DNA of 64,000 nucleotides, taken from NCBI GenBank assembly GCA_002381645.1, contig DFXE01000011.1, positions 186,001 to 250,000 on the forward strand, given 5' to 3'. The first letter of the stretch is position 1, and every line of letters begins with the position of its first letter. Under the pieces are notes generated by a model that saw only the letters and a program-made list of their open reading frames with translations, was not told where the DNA came from and did not search any database. The position numbers and the translations under genes are program-made. Below, in pieces: positions 36,753 through 43,987 of the stretch. This DNA is from Bacteroidales bacterium UBA4116 (GTDB taxonomy: Bacteria > Bacteroidota > Bacteroidia > Bacteroidales > Tannerellaceae).

Positions 36753-38519
36753 ATGAATAAACAAATACGATTTGCAGATGTTGCACTTTCCATCCTGTTC
36801 GGACTGGGTGTTTTTCTGTTTTTTGGTTATTTCTACCGGTACCATTTAATATATCAGGAGCAATTTCAGTTATTTTTGTTTACTCCCGGCTATCTGGCGG
36901 AAACAACTGGAAAGCCCGGTGGATTAGCGGAATATATAGGAAGGTTTATCACTCAGTTTTATGTAAATCCCTGGTTGGGTGGTGCTATAATTGCCGTTTT
37001 ATTATTAATTGTCCAACGACAGGTATTATTCATATCTTTAAAATTTGGAAATAAACCAACCTATTTGCCTATAACTTTTATTCCTTCTTTATTTTACTTT
37101 CTTTTGTTATGCAATGAGCATATCATGCCAGCCGGAATGGTTGCGTTGGTTATAACACTTGCCGCCGTCCAATTTTACCTTACTATTCAGCATACAGGGT
37201 TTCGCATGCTATATGTTTTATGTATGATTCCCATGCTTTATGGATTAGCCGGGGGGATTGTTATGATTTTTATTGTTTTGTGCATTGCCGTGGAGATCCG
37301 TAAAAATGAGATCAGTCGTACCCAACAGTTAACCTTTGCGGGCGTATGCGTTTTATGCAGCATTTTTTCTGTTCTTTTTGCAAAAGCTTGGCTGGTACAA
37401 TACCCATTATTCCGGTTATGGACAGGAATAGGTTATTATCGTTTTCAGATGATATTCCCTTTTACATTAGCCTTACTATGGATCATGGTTGTATTGATCC
37501 CCTTGGTTTTTTGGTTTTTGCCTGAGGTTAAACAATTAAATAAAATATTCAGATTAATAGGAATACAGGTAGTCATTTTGATATTCGTTACCAGTTATGG
37601 AATCTCAATGACGGCGGATTGGAAAAAAGAAGAGATCATGCAATATGATTTTTTTGTCCGTACACAGCAATGGGATAAAATTATTGGAATGGCGGATCGA
37701 AAACCGCCTATGTCTCCCTTGTCGGTATCTTACCTGAATTTAGCATTATGCAAAGAGGGTTTAATGGCTGAACGTATGTTTCATTACTTCCAGAACGGTC
37801 CTGAAGGTTTGCTTCCTACTTTTGTAAAAGACTTTACAATGCCCATGATGGCTGGAGAAGTGTATTATCATCTTGGATTTGTAAATACCGCCCAGCGTTA
37901 TGCTTTTGAAGCTATGGAAGCCATACCTGATTACCAGAAAAGCTCACGTGCTGTTAAACGGCTGGCTGAAACCAATTTGATCAACGGCGAATACGCAGCC
38001 GCAAAAAAGTATCTTAACCTTTTACAACGTACCCTGTATTATAAGAAATGGGCCGATATGGTAATGGATTACCTGGGAGATGAGGATAAAATAGCTTCGG
38101 TTCCTGAATGGACTGAATTGCGCAAATACCGTACAAAAACTAATTTTTTGTTTAGTGAACAGGAAAAAGATATGATGCTGGGCGTATTGCTTCAGCAGGA
38201 CTTTACCAACCGGAAAGCGTATGAATATTTGATGGCATATTGCCTGTTGACAAAAGACCTTAAACATTTTGCCAGTTATTACCCGTTGGGTAAGTCTATC
38301 GGTTACCAACACATCCCCAGGAGTTACCAGGAGGCATTGATTTATATATGGGGGCTTACGAACGTCGATCTGTCTACCATTCCATATCCTATAAGTGAGG
38401 AAGTAAAGCTGCAGGTTAAACATTATGGCAAAATTTATACAGCTAATCAACATGCGGAACCCCTGTTAAAAAAAGATTTTTCAAATACATATTGGTATTA
38501 TCTCCATTTTAGGAAGTAA
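36753..38519 (+). CDS. DUF6057-like polytopic membrane protein
   Basis: A 588-residue inner-membrane protein with about nine to ten hydrophobic helices in the first 300 residues (for example FADVALSILFGLGVFLFFGY and YLPITFIPSLFYFLLLCNEH). The soluble C-terminal part, about residues 300-588, looks helical and TPR-like (VKRLAETNLINGEYAAAKKY). This layout fits the Bacteroidota-specific DUF6057 family, from memory and without a search. The next gene starts 11 bases later, so the two are one operon. The function is unknown; a palindrome upstream suggests control by a dedicated repressor. Confidence 0.75.
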   Translation: MNKQIRFADVALSILFGLGVFLFFGYFYRYHLIYQEQFQLFLFTPGYLAETTGKPGGLAEYIGRFITQFYVNPWLGGAIIAVLLLIVQRQVLFISLKFGNKPTYLPITFIPSLFYFLLLCNEHIMPAGMVALVITLAAVQFYLTIQHTGFRMLYVLCMIPMLYGLAGGIVMIFIVLCIAVEIRKNEISRTQQLTFAGVCVLCSIFSVLFAKAWLVQYPLFRLWTGIGYYRFQMIFPFTLALLWIMVVLIPLVFWFLPEVKQLNKIFRLIGIQVVILIFVTSYGISMTADWKKEEIMQYDFFVRTQQWDKIIGMADRKPPMSPLSVSYLNLALCKEGLMAERMFHYFQNGPEGLLPTFVKDFTMPMMAGEVYYHLGFVNTAQRYAFEAMEAIPDYQKSSRAVKRLAETNLINGEYAAAKKYLNLLQRTLYYKKWADMVMDYLGDEDKIASVPEWTELRKYRTKTNFLFSEQEKDMMLGVLLQQDFTNRKAYEYLMAYCLLTKDLKHFASYYPLGKSIGYQHIPRSYQEALIYIWGLTNVDLSTIPYPISEEVKLQVKHYGKIYTANQHAEPLLKKDFSNTYWYYLHFRK

Positions 38520-38530
38520 CATTTTATTAT

Positions 38531-40051
38531 ATGAATAAATACATTATATATATATCATTTTTTGCTGTTTTAATTATATCGGGCGGATGTGCTGAAACAG
38601 TTAAATCACCTAAAATCATAGACCAAATACCTGTTGTATTTCCTGATTATACAGGCGTTACTATCCCGGTATCTATAGCTCCGTTAAACTTTCGTGTCGA
38701 AGACGAATACACCAAAATAGATGCCCGGATAAAAGGAATGGGACAGGATGAGATTCATGTTCAGGGTGACCGGTATATATCTATACCTGACGTTCAGTGG
38801 AAAAAACTTTTAGCTGAAAATATTAACGGGCATATAAGAATAGTAGTGTCCATAAAACGAACAGAAGAATGGTATCAATATCAACCGTTTACTATATATA
38901 TAAGTGAATATCCTATTGATTACGGGTTGGTTTACCGTCTGATCGCTCCTGGATATGAGACATATGGTAAAATGGGCATTTATCAACGTGAGTTATCGGG
39001 TTTTGAGCAGACAGCATTACTGGAGAACACATTAGTTCCGGCCGGTTGCATGAATTGTCATTCTTTTTGTCTGAACGATCCCGGACAAATGAGTTTACAT
39101 CTGCGTGGAAAATATGGCGGTACTGTTATCATGAAAGATGATCAGATGGATTTATATGATACAAAAACGGATCAGACTATAACTGCAGGTGTTTATCCTT
39201 TCTGGCATCCGTCCGGGAAATACATTGCTTATTCAGTAAACCAGACGCAGCAAGCTTTTCATGAAGTGCGTGATGAAAGAATTGAAGTTTTTGATATGCA
39301 ATCGGATATCGTGGTTTATAATACGGAAACAAATGAAATGTTTTCATGTCCTCAATTGAAATCAAAAGAAGCATTTGAAACATATCCCTCGTTTTCGCCT
39401 GACGGGCGGACGTTGTATTTCTGTACCGCTGAAGCTAAAAACCTACCGGATGAATACGATCAGCTGCGATATAGTTTATGTAGTATCTCATTTAATCCGG
39501 AAACAGCTACATTTGGAAACCATGTTGATACGTTGGTTTCCGCGAAGGCATGGGACAAGAGCGTATCGCTTCCGCGCCCTTCTCCTGATGGTAAGTATCT
39601 GATGTATACCATGGCTGAGTATGGAAATTTCCTTATATGGCATCGTGAAGCAGATTTATGGCTGATGGATCTGCGAACGGGAGAAACCCGTGAAATAACA
39701 GAAGCAAACAGCGACGATGCCGATAGTTACCATAGTTGGAGTAATAATTCGCATTGGTTTGTTTTTGGCAGCCGGCGTTTGGATGGTTTATATACGCGGC
39801 CGTATATAGCATCTGTAGATGACGAAGGAAAAGTTAGTAAACCTTTTTTATTACCTCAGCATGATCCGGAGTATTATGATCTTTCCCTTTATTCATTTAA
39901 CGTACCCGAATTTGTATCAGGTCCGGTAAAAATGAATGCAAGGGAGGTCGAAAAGAAAGCATTATCAGGTGAAAGGAAACAAATCAAATACCGTGGAGGA
40001 GGTGAGAGCGAAATACTTCCGGAAAGCGGTATATATGGAAGTCTTTGGTAA
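38531..40051 (+). CDS. Lipoprotein with CxxCH motif and PD40 (TolB-like) propeller
   Basis: A 506-residue lipoprotein (lipobox IISGGC, Cys 20). An N-terminal beta domain, about residues 30-165, is followed by PAGCMNCHSF (Cys 173, Cys 176, His 177), a c-type haem attachment motif. At least four PD40 blades follow: VYPFWHPSGKYIAYS, TYPSFSPDGRTLYFC, LPRPSPDGKYLMYT and SYHSWSNNSHWFVFG. Propellers of this type bind proteins or peptides. Haem attachment needs cytochrome c maturation genes, which are not in the window, so CxxCH could also bind metal or form a disulfide. Some databases call such proteins cytochrome c biogenesis proteins; I would not rely on that. Confidence 0.8.
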   Translation: MNKYIIYISFFAVLIISGGCAETVKSPKIIDQIPVVFPDYTGVTIPVSIAPLNFRVEDEYTKIDARIKGMGQDEIHVQGDRYISIPDVQWKKLLAENINGHIRIVVSIKRTEEWYQYQPFTIYISEYPIDYGLVYRLIAPGYETYGKMGIYQRELSGFEQTALLENTLVPAGCMNCHSFCLNDPGQMSLHLRGKYGGTVIMKDDQMDLYDTKTDQTITAGVYPFWHPSGKYIAYSVNQTQQAFHEVRDERIEVFDMQSDIVVYNTETNEMFSCPQLKSKEAFETYPSFSPDGRTLYFCTAEAKNLPDEYDQLRYSLCSISFNPETATFGNHVDTLVSAKAWDKSVSLPRPSPDGKYLMYTMAEYGNFLIWHREADLWLMDLRTGETREITEANSDDADSYHSWSNNSHWFVFGSRRLDGLYTRPYIASVDDEGKVSKPFLLPQHDPEYYDLSLYSFNVPEFVSGPVKMNAREVEKKALSGERKQIKYRGGGESEILPESGIYGSLW

Positions 40052-40813
40052 TTATTTAATATTCTTCAGGTATTGCAAGGCTAATTCCATATCGGATGGC
40101 GTATCAATTCCTATGGTTTCCTGTTCGGTAAAACCAACTTTTATACGGTATCCGTTTTCAAGCCAGCGCAACTGTTCCAGACTTTCCGCTTTTTCAAGTG
40201 GCGATTGCGGCAAACGGGTAATTTCATGGAGTACGTCCGCCCGGTAGCCATATAACCCTATGTGCTTGTAATAGGTATGGTTAGCCAACCATTCGGTATG
40301 GCTTTTACCTCGGAAAAAAGGAATGATTGCACGGCTGAAATACATAGCTTCATTCTGTTTGTTAATTACTACTTTAGGCGTGTTTTTATTGGATAAAGCG
40401 GCGGCGAAATTTTCATCTGCTTTAAATGGTTTTACCAATGTGGCAATTTGCACGCTGTAATTCGTAAAACAGGCTTTCAATGTTTCAATTTGGGAAGGTT
40501 GAATAAAAGGTTCATCTCCCTGAATATTAATTATCACGTTATACCCTTTTCCTATTTTGGTATAAGCTTCATGACAACGGTCGGTTCCGCTTTTGTGTTT
40601 TTTAGAAGTCATCACAACATTTCCGCCGAATTTCCTGACTGCGGTCTCGATACGGTTATCGTCAGTGGCTACCCATACGGCATCCAATACTTTTTGAGCC
40701 TGTTCATAAACCCGTTGGATCATAGGCTTACCATCTAAATCGGCTAAAGGTTTTCCCGGAAAACGCGTGGATGCATACCGTGCAGGTATTATACCAATAA
40801 ATCGTAATAGCAT
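40052..40813 (-). CDS. kdsB: CMP-KDO synthetase
   Basis: A 253-residue 3-deoxy-manno-octulosonate cytidylyltransferase, normal length. It activates KDO with CTP for lipopolysaccharide core synthesis. Signature pieces are IIPARYASTRFPGKPLADLD at the start (CTP binding), INIQGDEPFIQP (metal-binding Asp) and YKHIGLYGYRADVL; the C-terminus has ETIGIDTPSDMELAL. The stop abuts the stop of the preceding gene with no spacing. A minus-strand promoter element is at 40865-40872. Confidence 0.97.
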   Translation of the reverse strand: MLLRFIGIIPARYASTRFPGKPLADLDGKPMIQRVYEQAQKVLDAVWVATDDNRIETAVRKFGGNVVMTSKKHKSGTDRCHEAYTKIGKGYNVIINIQGDEPFIQPSQIETLKACFTNYSVQIATLVKPFKADENFAAALSNKNTPKVVINKQNEAMYFSRAIIPFFRGKSHTEWLANHTYYKHIGLYGYRADVLHEITRLPQSPLEKAESLEQLRWLENGYRIKVGFTEQETIGIDTPSDMELALQYLKNIK

Positions 40814-40864
40814 AAATAATTCACTTAACTACATTAACACATAACCTTTTACTACATTCCTTGC

Positions 40865-40891
40865 CAAAGTTAGCTAATTATTTTAATTTTG
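40865..40891. promoter_or_regulatory. Divergent -7 elements of kdsB and the AlbA_2 gene
   Basis: Minus strand TAACTTTG at 40865-40872 faces kdsB. Plus strand TAATTTTG at 40884-40891 faces the AlbA_2 gene, with a CTTG about 20 bases upstream of it (40860-40863). The plus element sits inside the longest ORF reading, which argues for the GTG start at 40912. Confidence 0.55.
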
Positions 40892-40911
40892 TAGTCAAAT
40901 CTTTAACCAAC

Positions 40912-41547
40912 GTGAAAAAGAAACATCCTGTACAGGTGCTGATTGAACAAGGCGAACATCAACAATTGGATTTTAAGTTTGAAGTGACCGACAGTAAGAA
41001 AATAGCCCGTACCCTTAGCGCCTTTGCCAATACCGACGGCGGACGCCTCTTAATTGGAGTAAAAGATAACGGAAATATTTCCGGTATCCGTAGTCAAGAA
41101 GAATATTATATGATACAAGCGGCTTCTGAAATGTACACCCACCCCCGGGTACAGTTTGAAGCAACCCGATGGGACATACAGGGTAAAGTAGTATTGGAAG
41201 TGTATGTTCCGCCCAGTGCCGAAAAGCCTCATACCGCACCTGATAAAGACAATAAGTATAAAGCTTATATACGGGTACGGGACGAAAATATACTTGCCAA
41301 TGAGATACTGCTTTTATACTGGAAAAAGAAGCTCAAAAAAGACGGAATCTTAATCAAGATCAGTAAGCCTGTTGAAAAATTGTTGGATTATCTGGATACA
41401 CACTCATATATTAACATCAGTCAATTCTGCCGCATAGCACATATCAACTATTATACGGCAAAAAATATCTTGAGCGATCTCATGGCCATAGATACACTTC
41501 AATATTGTGTGATGGATAAACGTATTGTTTATCAACGTATCGCATAA
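40912..41547 (+). CDS. AlbA_2 (Schlafen-like) putative DNA-binding protein
   Basis: A 211-residue protein. The AlbA_2 domain (about residues 10-120) has QQLDFKFEVTDSKKIARTLS and FANTDGGRLLIGVKDNGNIS, the classic E/D-x-K and GG(R/K)LLIGV motifs. The C-terminal part, about 145-211, looks like a winged helix (ISQFCRIAHINYYTAKNIL). Such proteins are usually annotated as transcription regulators or ATP-binding proteins; the true role is not settled. GTG 40912 is preferred over TTG 40861. Its 3' end overlaps the nfeD 3' end by 16 bases. Confidence 0.82.
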   Translation: MKKKHPVQVLIEQGEHQQLDFKFEVTDSKKIARTLSAFANTDGGRLLIGVKDNGNISGIRSQEEYYMIQAASEMYTHPRVQFEATRWDIQGKVVLEVYVPPSAEKPHTAPDKDNKYKAYIRVRDENILANEILLLYWKKKLKKDGILIKISKPVEKLLDYLDTHSYINISQFCRIAHINYYTAKNILSDLMAIDTLQYCVMDKRIVYQRIA

Positions 41548-42923
41548 ACATACACCTGGGCATTTTCGAAGCGTATCACTTTAACCGATGTACCTTTCTC
41601 AATAAATCCCGATTCGGAAACCCCGTCGTAAATTTCACCCTCTATCCAAACTTTTCCCGAAGGACGTAATACGGTAGCTGCAGTACCCTCTTTTCCGATC
41701 AAAGTAGTTAATACTGGGCTTGAAACAGCATCTTGAAGATCTTTTTCCAGAGCTACCTTTTTAAATAATCCGGGGCTTCCGATTTTGTTCGACAACCAGA
41801 TCATTAATACGAAACCGAATCCCAGTCCCATCAGGACGGTAAGGGTAGCCTGACCAAATTCAGGGACGGTAACTTCTTCGAAATTGAAACCTGTATTATT
41901 TAACAAACTCATGATTAATCCGACGATCATCAAAATGGTTCCGCTAATACCCGCAATACCAAAACCTGGAATAATAAATATTTCAGCTATTACCAGTAAA
42001 ACGCCTACAACAAATAGTAGTATTTCCCAATTTTGAGCCAATCCATCGATGTATAAAGGTGCAAAATAAAGAATAGCAGCAATTATTGCAGCAGCCGATG
42101 GAAAACCCAAACCGGGTGTTTGTAATTCAAAATATATACCTCCTATAATGATCAGGATAAGCAAAGATTGCAAAATAGGACTCATAAGGAATCCCTTCAG
42201 GTTATCCAGCCAGGAAGGGGTATAGCTTATTAATTCGTAATCTTCATATCCCATATATTTAGTTATCACTTCTTCTACAGATTCTGCAATTCCGTCACAA
42301 TACCCCCAGCGCATGGCTTCTTCTGCCGTAAAGGTTAATACCTTACCCGAATCGATCAGGTTAGGTACTACTACCCTGTCGTCTACCATGGCTTCTGCAA
42401 TAAGAGGATCGCGTTTCCATTTAAAAAGTGTATCCCTTCCCTGTATGATTGTATCTTTTCCATGGGCTTCTGCTGTTGAACGGATCATAGAACGCATATA
42501 CGACTGATATTTATCGGGCATAGCCTCACCGGTCTGGTTAACTACGGTTGCAGCACCTATATTAGCTCCTTTTCTCATATATATTTTATCAGCGGCAATA
42601 GATATGAGCGCTCCTGCAGATGCTGCATTATTATCGATAAATACATATACCGGTATGGGACTATATAATATAGCTGTCCGCATAGAATCTGCGGCATCCA
42701 CTAATCCTCCATACGTATTAAGATGGAGCAGTACGGCGTCAGCGCTTAAAGTACGTGCTTCGGAGAGACCATTGCTCAAGTAAAGGCGTGTGGTATTGTC
42801 TATTTCCTGTTTGATGTCAATTTTATAGACAGTTTTTTTATCTGTTTTTGTTGCGCCAAGATGATTTGAGACAAAAGTAAATATCAGAAATAACGGGAGA
42901 ATACGATAAATATATGTTAGCAT
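41532..42923 (-). CDS. NfeD-family membrane-bound ClpP-class protease
   Basis: A 463-residue NfeD long form. A signal peptide covers the first 24 or so residues. The ClpP-like serine protease domain has NTYGGLVDAADSMRTAI and the nucleophile Ser in NNAASAGALISIAAD; a likely catalytic Lys is in TAEAHGKD. Four to five membrane helices follow (LLILIIIGGIYFELQTPGLG onward), then a C-terminal OB-fold (GKVWIEGEIYDGVSESG). Partners are usually SPFH/stomatin proteins, not found here. I use the ATG at 42923; an ATG at 42989 would add 22 residues before the signal peptide. Confidence 0.9.
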   Translation of the reverse strand: MLTYIYRILPLFLIFTFVSNHLGATKTDKKTVYKIDIKQEIDNTTRLYLSNGLSEARTLSADAVLLHLNTYGGLVDAADSMRTAILYSPIPVYVFIDNNAASAGALISIAADKIYMRKGANIGAATVVNQTGEAMPDKYQSYMRSMIRSTAEAHGKDTIIQGRDTLFKWKRDPLIAEAMVDDRVVVPNLIDSGKVLTFTAEEAMRWGYCDGIAESVEEVITKYMGYEDYELISYTPSWLDNLKGFLMSPILQSLLILIIIGGIYFELQTPGLGFPSAAAIIAAILYFAPLYIDGLAQNWEILLFVVGVLLVIAEIFIIPGFGIAGISGTILMIVGLIMSLLNNTGFNFEEVTVPEFGQATLTVLMGLGFGFVLMIWLSNKIGSPGLFKKVALEKDLQDAVSSPVLTTLIGKEGTAATVLRPSGKVWIEGEIYDGVSESGFIEKGTSVKVIRFENAQVYVYAIR

Positions 42924-42946
42924 AAGATATTTTTTGAATAATATAT

Positions 42947-43034
42947 GTTGTATAAAATGATCACAACGTTGTAAATAATATATTTTCATTCATCATAAAA
43001 GTTGTAAAAACTAATTATTAGTTATACAACTTTT
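42947..43034. promoter_or_regulatory. Cluster of GTTGTA half-sites and inverted repeat, nfeD/ECF-2 gap
   Basis: GTTGTA occurs at 42947-42952, 42968-42973 and 43001-43006, and its complement TACAAC at 43025-43030. ACAACGTTGT at 42963-42972 is a perfect palindrome. From 42997 to 43034 AAAAGTTGTA... pairs with ...TACAACTTTT over about 18 bases, with one mismatch and one bulge. The sites lie between divergent nfeD and the sigma gene, so they could form a shared operator. Confidence 0.55.
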
Positions 43035-43106
43035 TGCACAAACTTAAAATTACTGTTTCTGTTCTTAATATAATTCAATTAATTATTAATTTAAGTTTTA
43101 TTCTCC

Positions 43107-43114
43107 TATATTTG
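43107..43114 (+). promoter_or_regulatory. -7 element for ECF sigma gene 2
   Basis: TATATTTG matches TAnnTTTG, about 60 bases before the start at 43176, the same distance as in copy 1. No -33 TTTG is visible. AATAACAGTAA follows in the leader. Confidence 0.5.
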
Positions 43115-43175
43115 ATATATACCTGTAAGACGGAATACATGCAAATAACAGTAAGAAACTCTAAATTTTATAATT

Positions 43176-43682
43176 ATGAATGCGTTGCAATTTCAGCAAA
43201 AATTATTGAGTATGCAAGATAACATGATGAATTTTGCATTAATGCTCACGGCAGATAAAGATGATGCGCAGGACTTACTACAGGATACTACCCTTAAAGT
43301 ATTGGATAATCAGGATAAGTTTATAGATAACGTCAATTTCAAAGGGTGGGTATTAACCATTATGCGGAATATTTTTATAAATAACTATCATAAAATAGTC
43401 CGTACTCAGGCTATTGTTGATCAGGGAGTAGATTTATATAATCTGGATTTGGTCACCGAATCCGGAGTGAACACACCTGAAGGATCCTATCACATTCAGG
43501 AGATCACCCAGGCTATAAACAAACTCAGTGTTGAATTAAAAATAGCGTTTTCAATGTTTCTGAGCGGTTATAAGTACAATGAAATAGCTGAGCGGTTGGA
43601 TGTGCCTTTAGGAACGGTTAAAAGCCGGATCTTTTTTGCCCGGCAGGAACTTCAGAAAAAATTAAAAGATTTCGAGCATTAA
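43176..43682 (+). CDS. ECF-type RNA polymerase sigma factor (copy 2)
   Basis: A 168-residue paralogue of the sigma factor at 1666-2169. Region 2 is nearly the same (DNMMNFALMLTADKDDAQDL, FKGWVLTIMRNIFINNY). Region 4 is more divergent (YNEIAERLDVPLGTVKSRIF), so the -35-type recognition may differ. There is no anti-sigma gene beside it. It lies 305 bases upstream of a SusC gene, but that SusC lacks an STN domain, so a FecI-FecR-type circuit is not supported. Confidence 0.92.
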   Translation: MNALQFQQKLLSMQDNMMNFALMLTADKDDAQDLLQDTTLKVLDNQDKFIDNVNFKGWVLTIMRNIFINNYHKIVRTQAIVDQGVDLYNLDLVTESGVNTPEGSYHIQEITQAINKLSVELKIAFSMFLSGYKYNEIAERLDVPLGTVKSRIFFARQELQKKLKDFEH

Positions 43683-43706
43683 AAATATAGAGATTATTTT
43701 TTTATT

Positions 43707-43741
43707 AAAACCTGCAATTAACAAACATTGCAGGTTTTTTT
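43707..43741 (+). terminator. Terminator of ECF sigma gene 2
   Basis: AAAACCTGCAA (43707-43717) pairs perfectly with TTGCAGGTTTT (43728-43738), loop of 10, followed by T. Confidence 0.92.
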
Positions 43742-43902
43742 ATGATAATGAACCATAAGATAAGGAATATGTAACTATAAAATGGTTATTATAAATTAAA
43801 TAGATATACTTAGATTTTTAAATGTATTTTTACAATTTATCATGAAATGACTCATCAACGGCATTAAATCTTAAATAAATGATAAAAAACATATAAAATA
43901 AT

Positions 43903-43934
43903 TTTGTTTTTTAAAACTTATTGAAATATATTTG
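43903..43934 (+). promoter_or_regulatory. Consensus promoter of SusCD locus 2
   Basis: TTTG at 43903-43906, exactly 20 bases, then TATATTTG at 43927-43934: a complete match. Transcription would begin near 43941, about 47 bases before the SusC start. The rest of the 43742-43902 gap is AT-rich with no further feature. Confidence 0.82.
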
Positions 43935-43987
43935 TTGCGTGCTATAAGAGAAAAGACGTTATTATTAATGTTAACCTATTTTTTGTT

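Noticed and set aside
38022..38453. 143-codon minus-strand ORF
   Set aside because: It is a shadow of the DUF6057-like gene, with no recognisable features.
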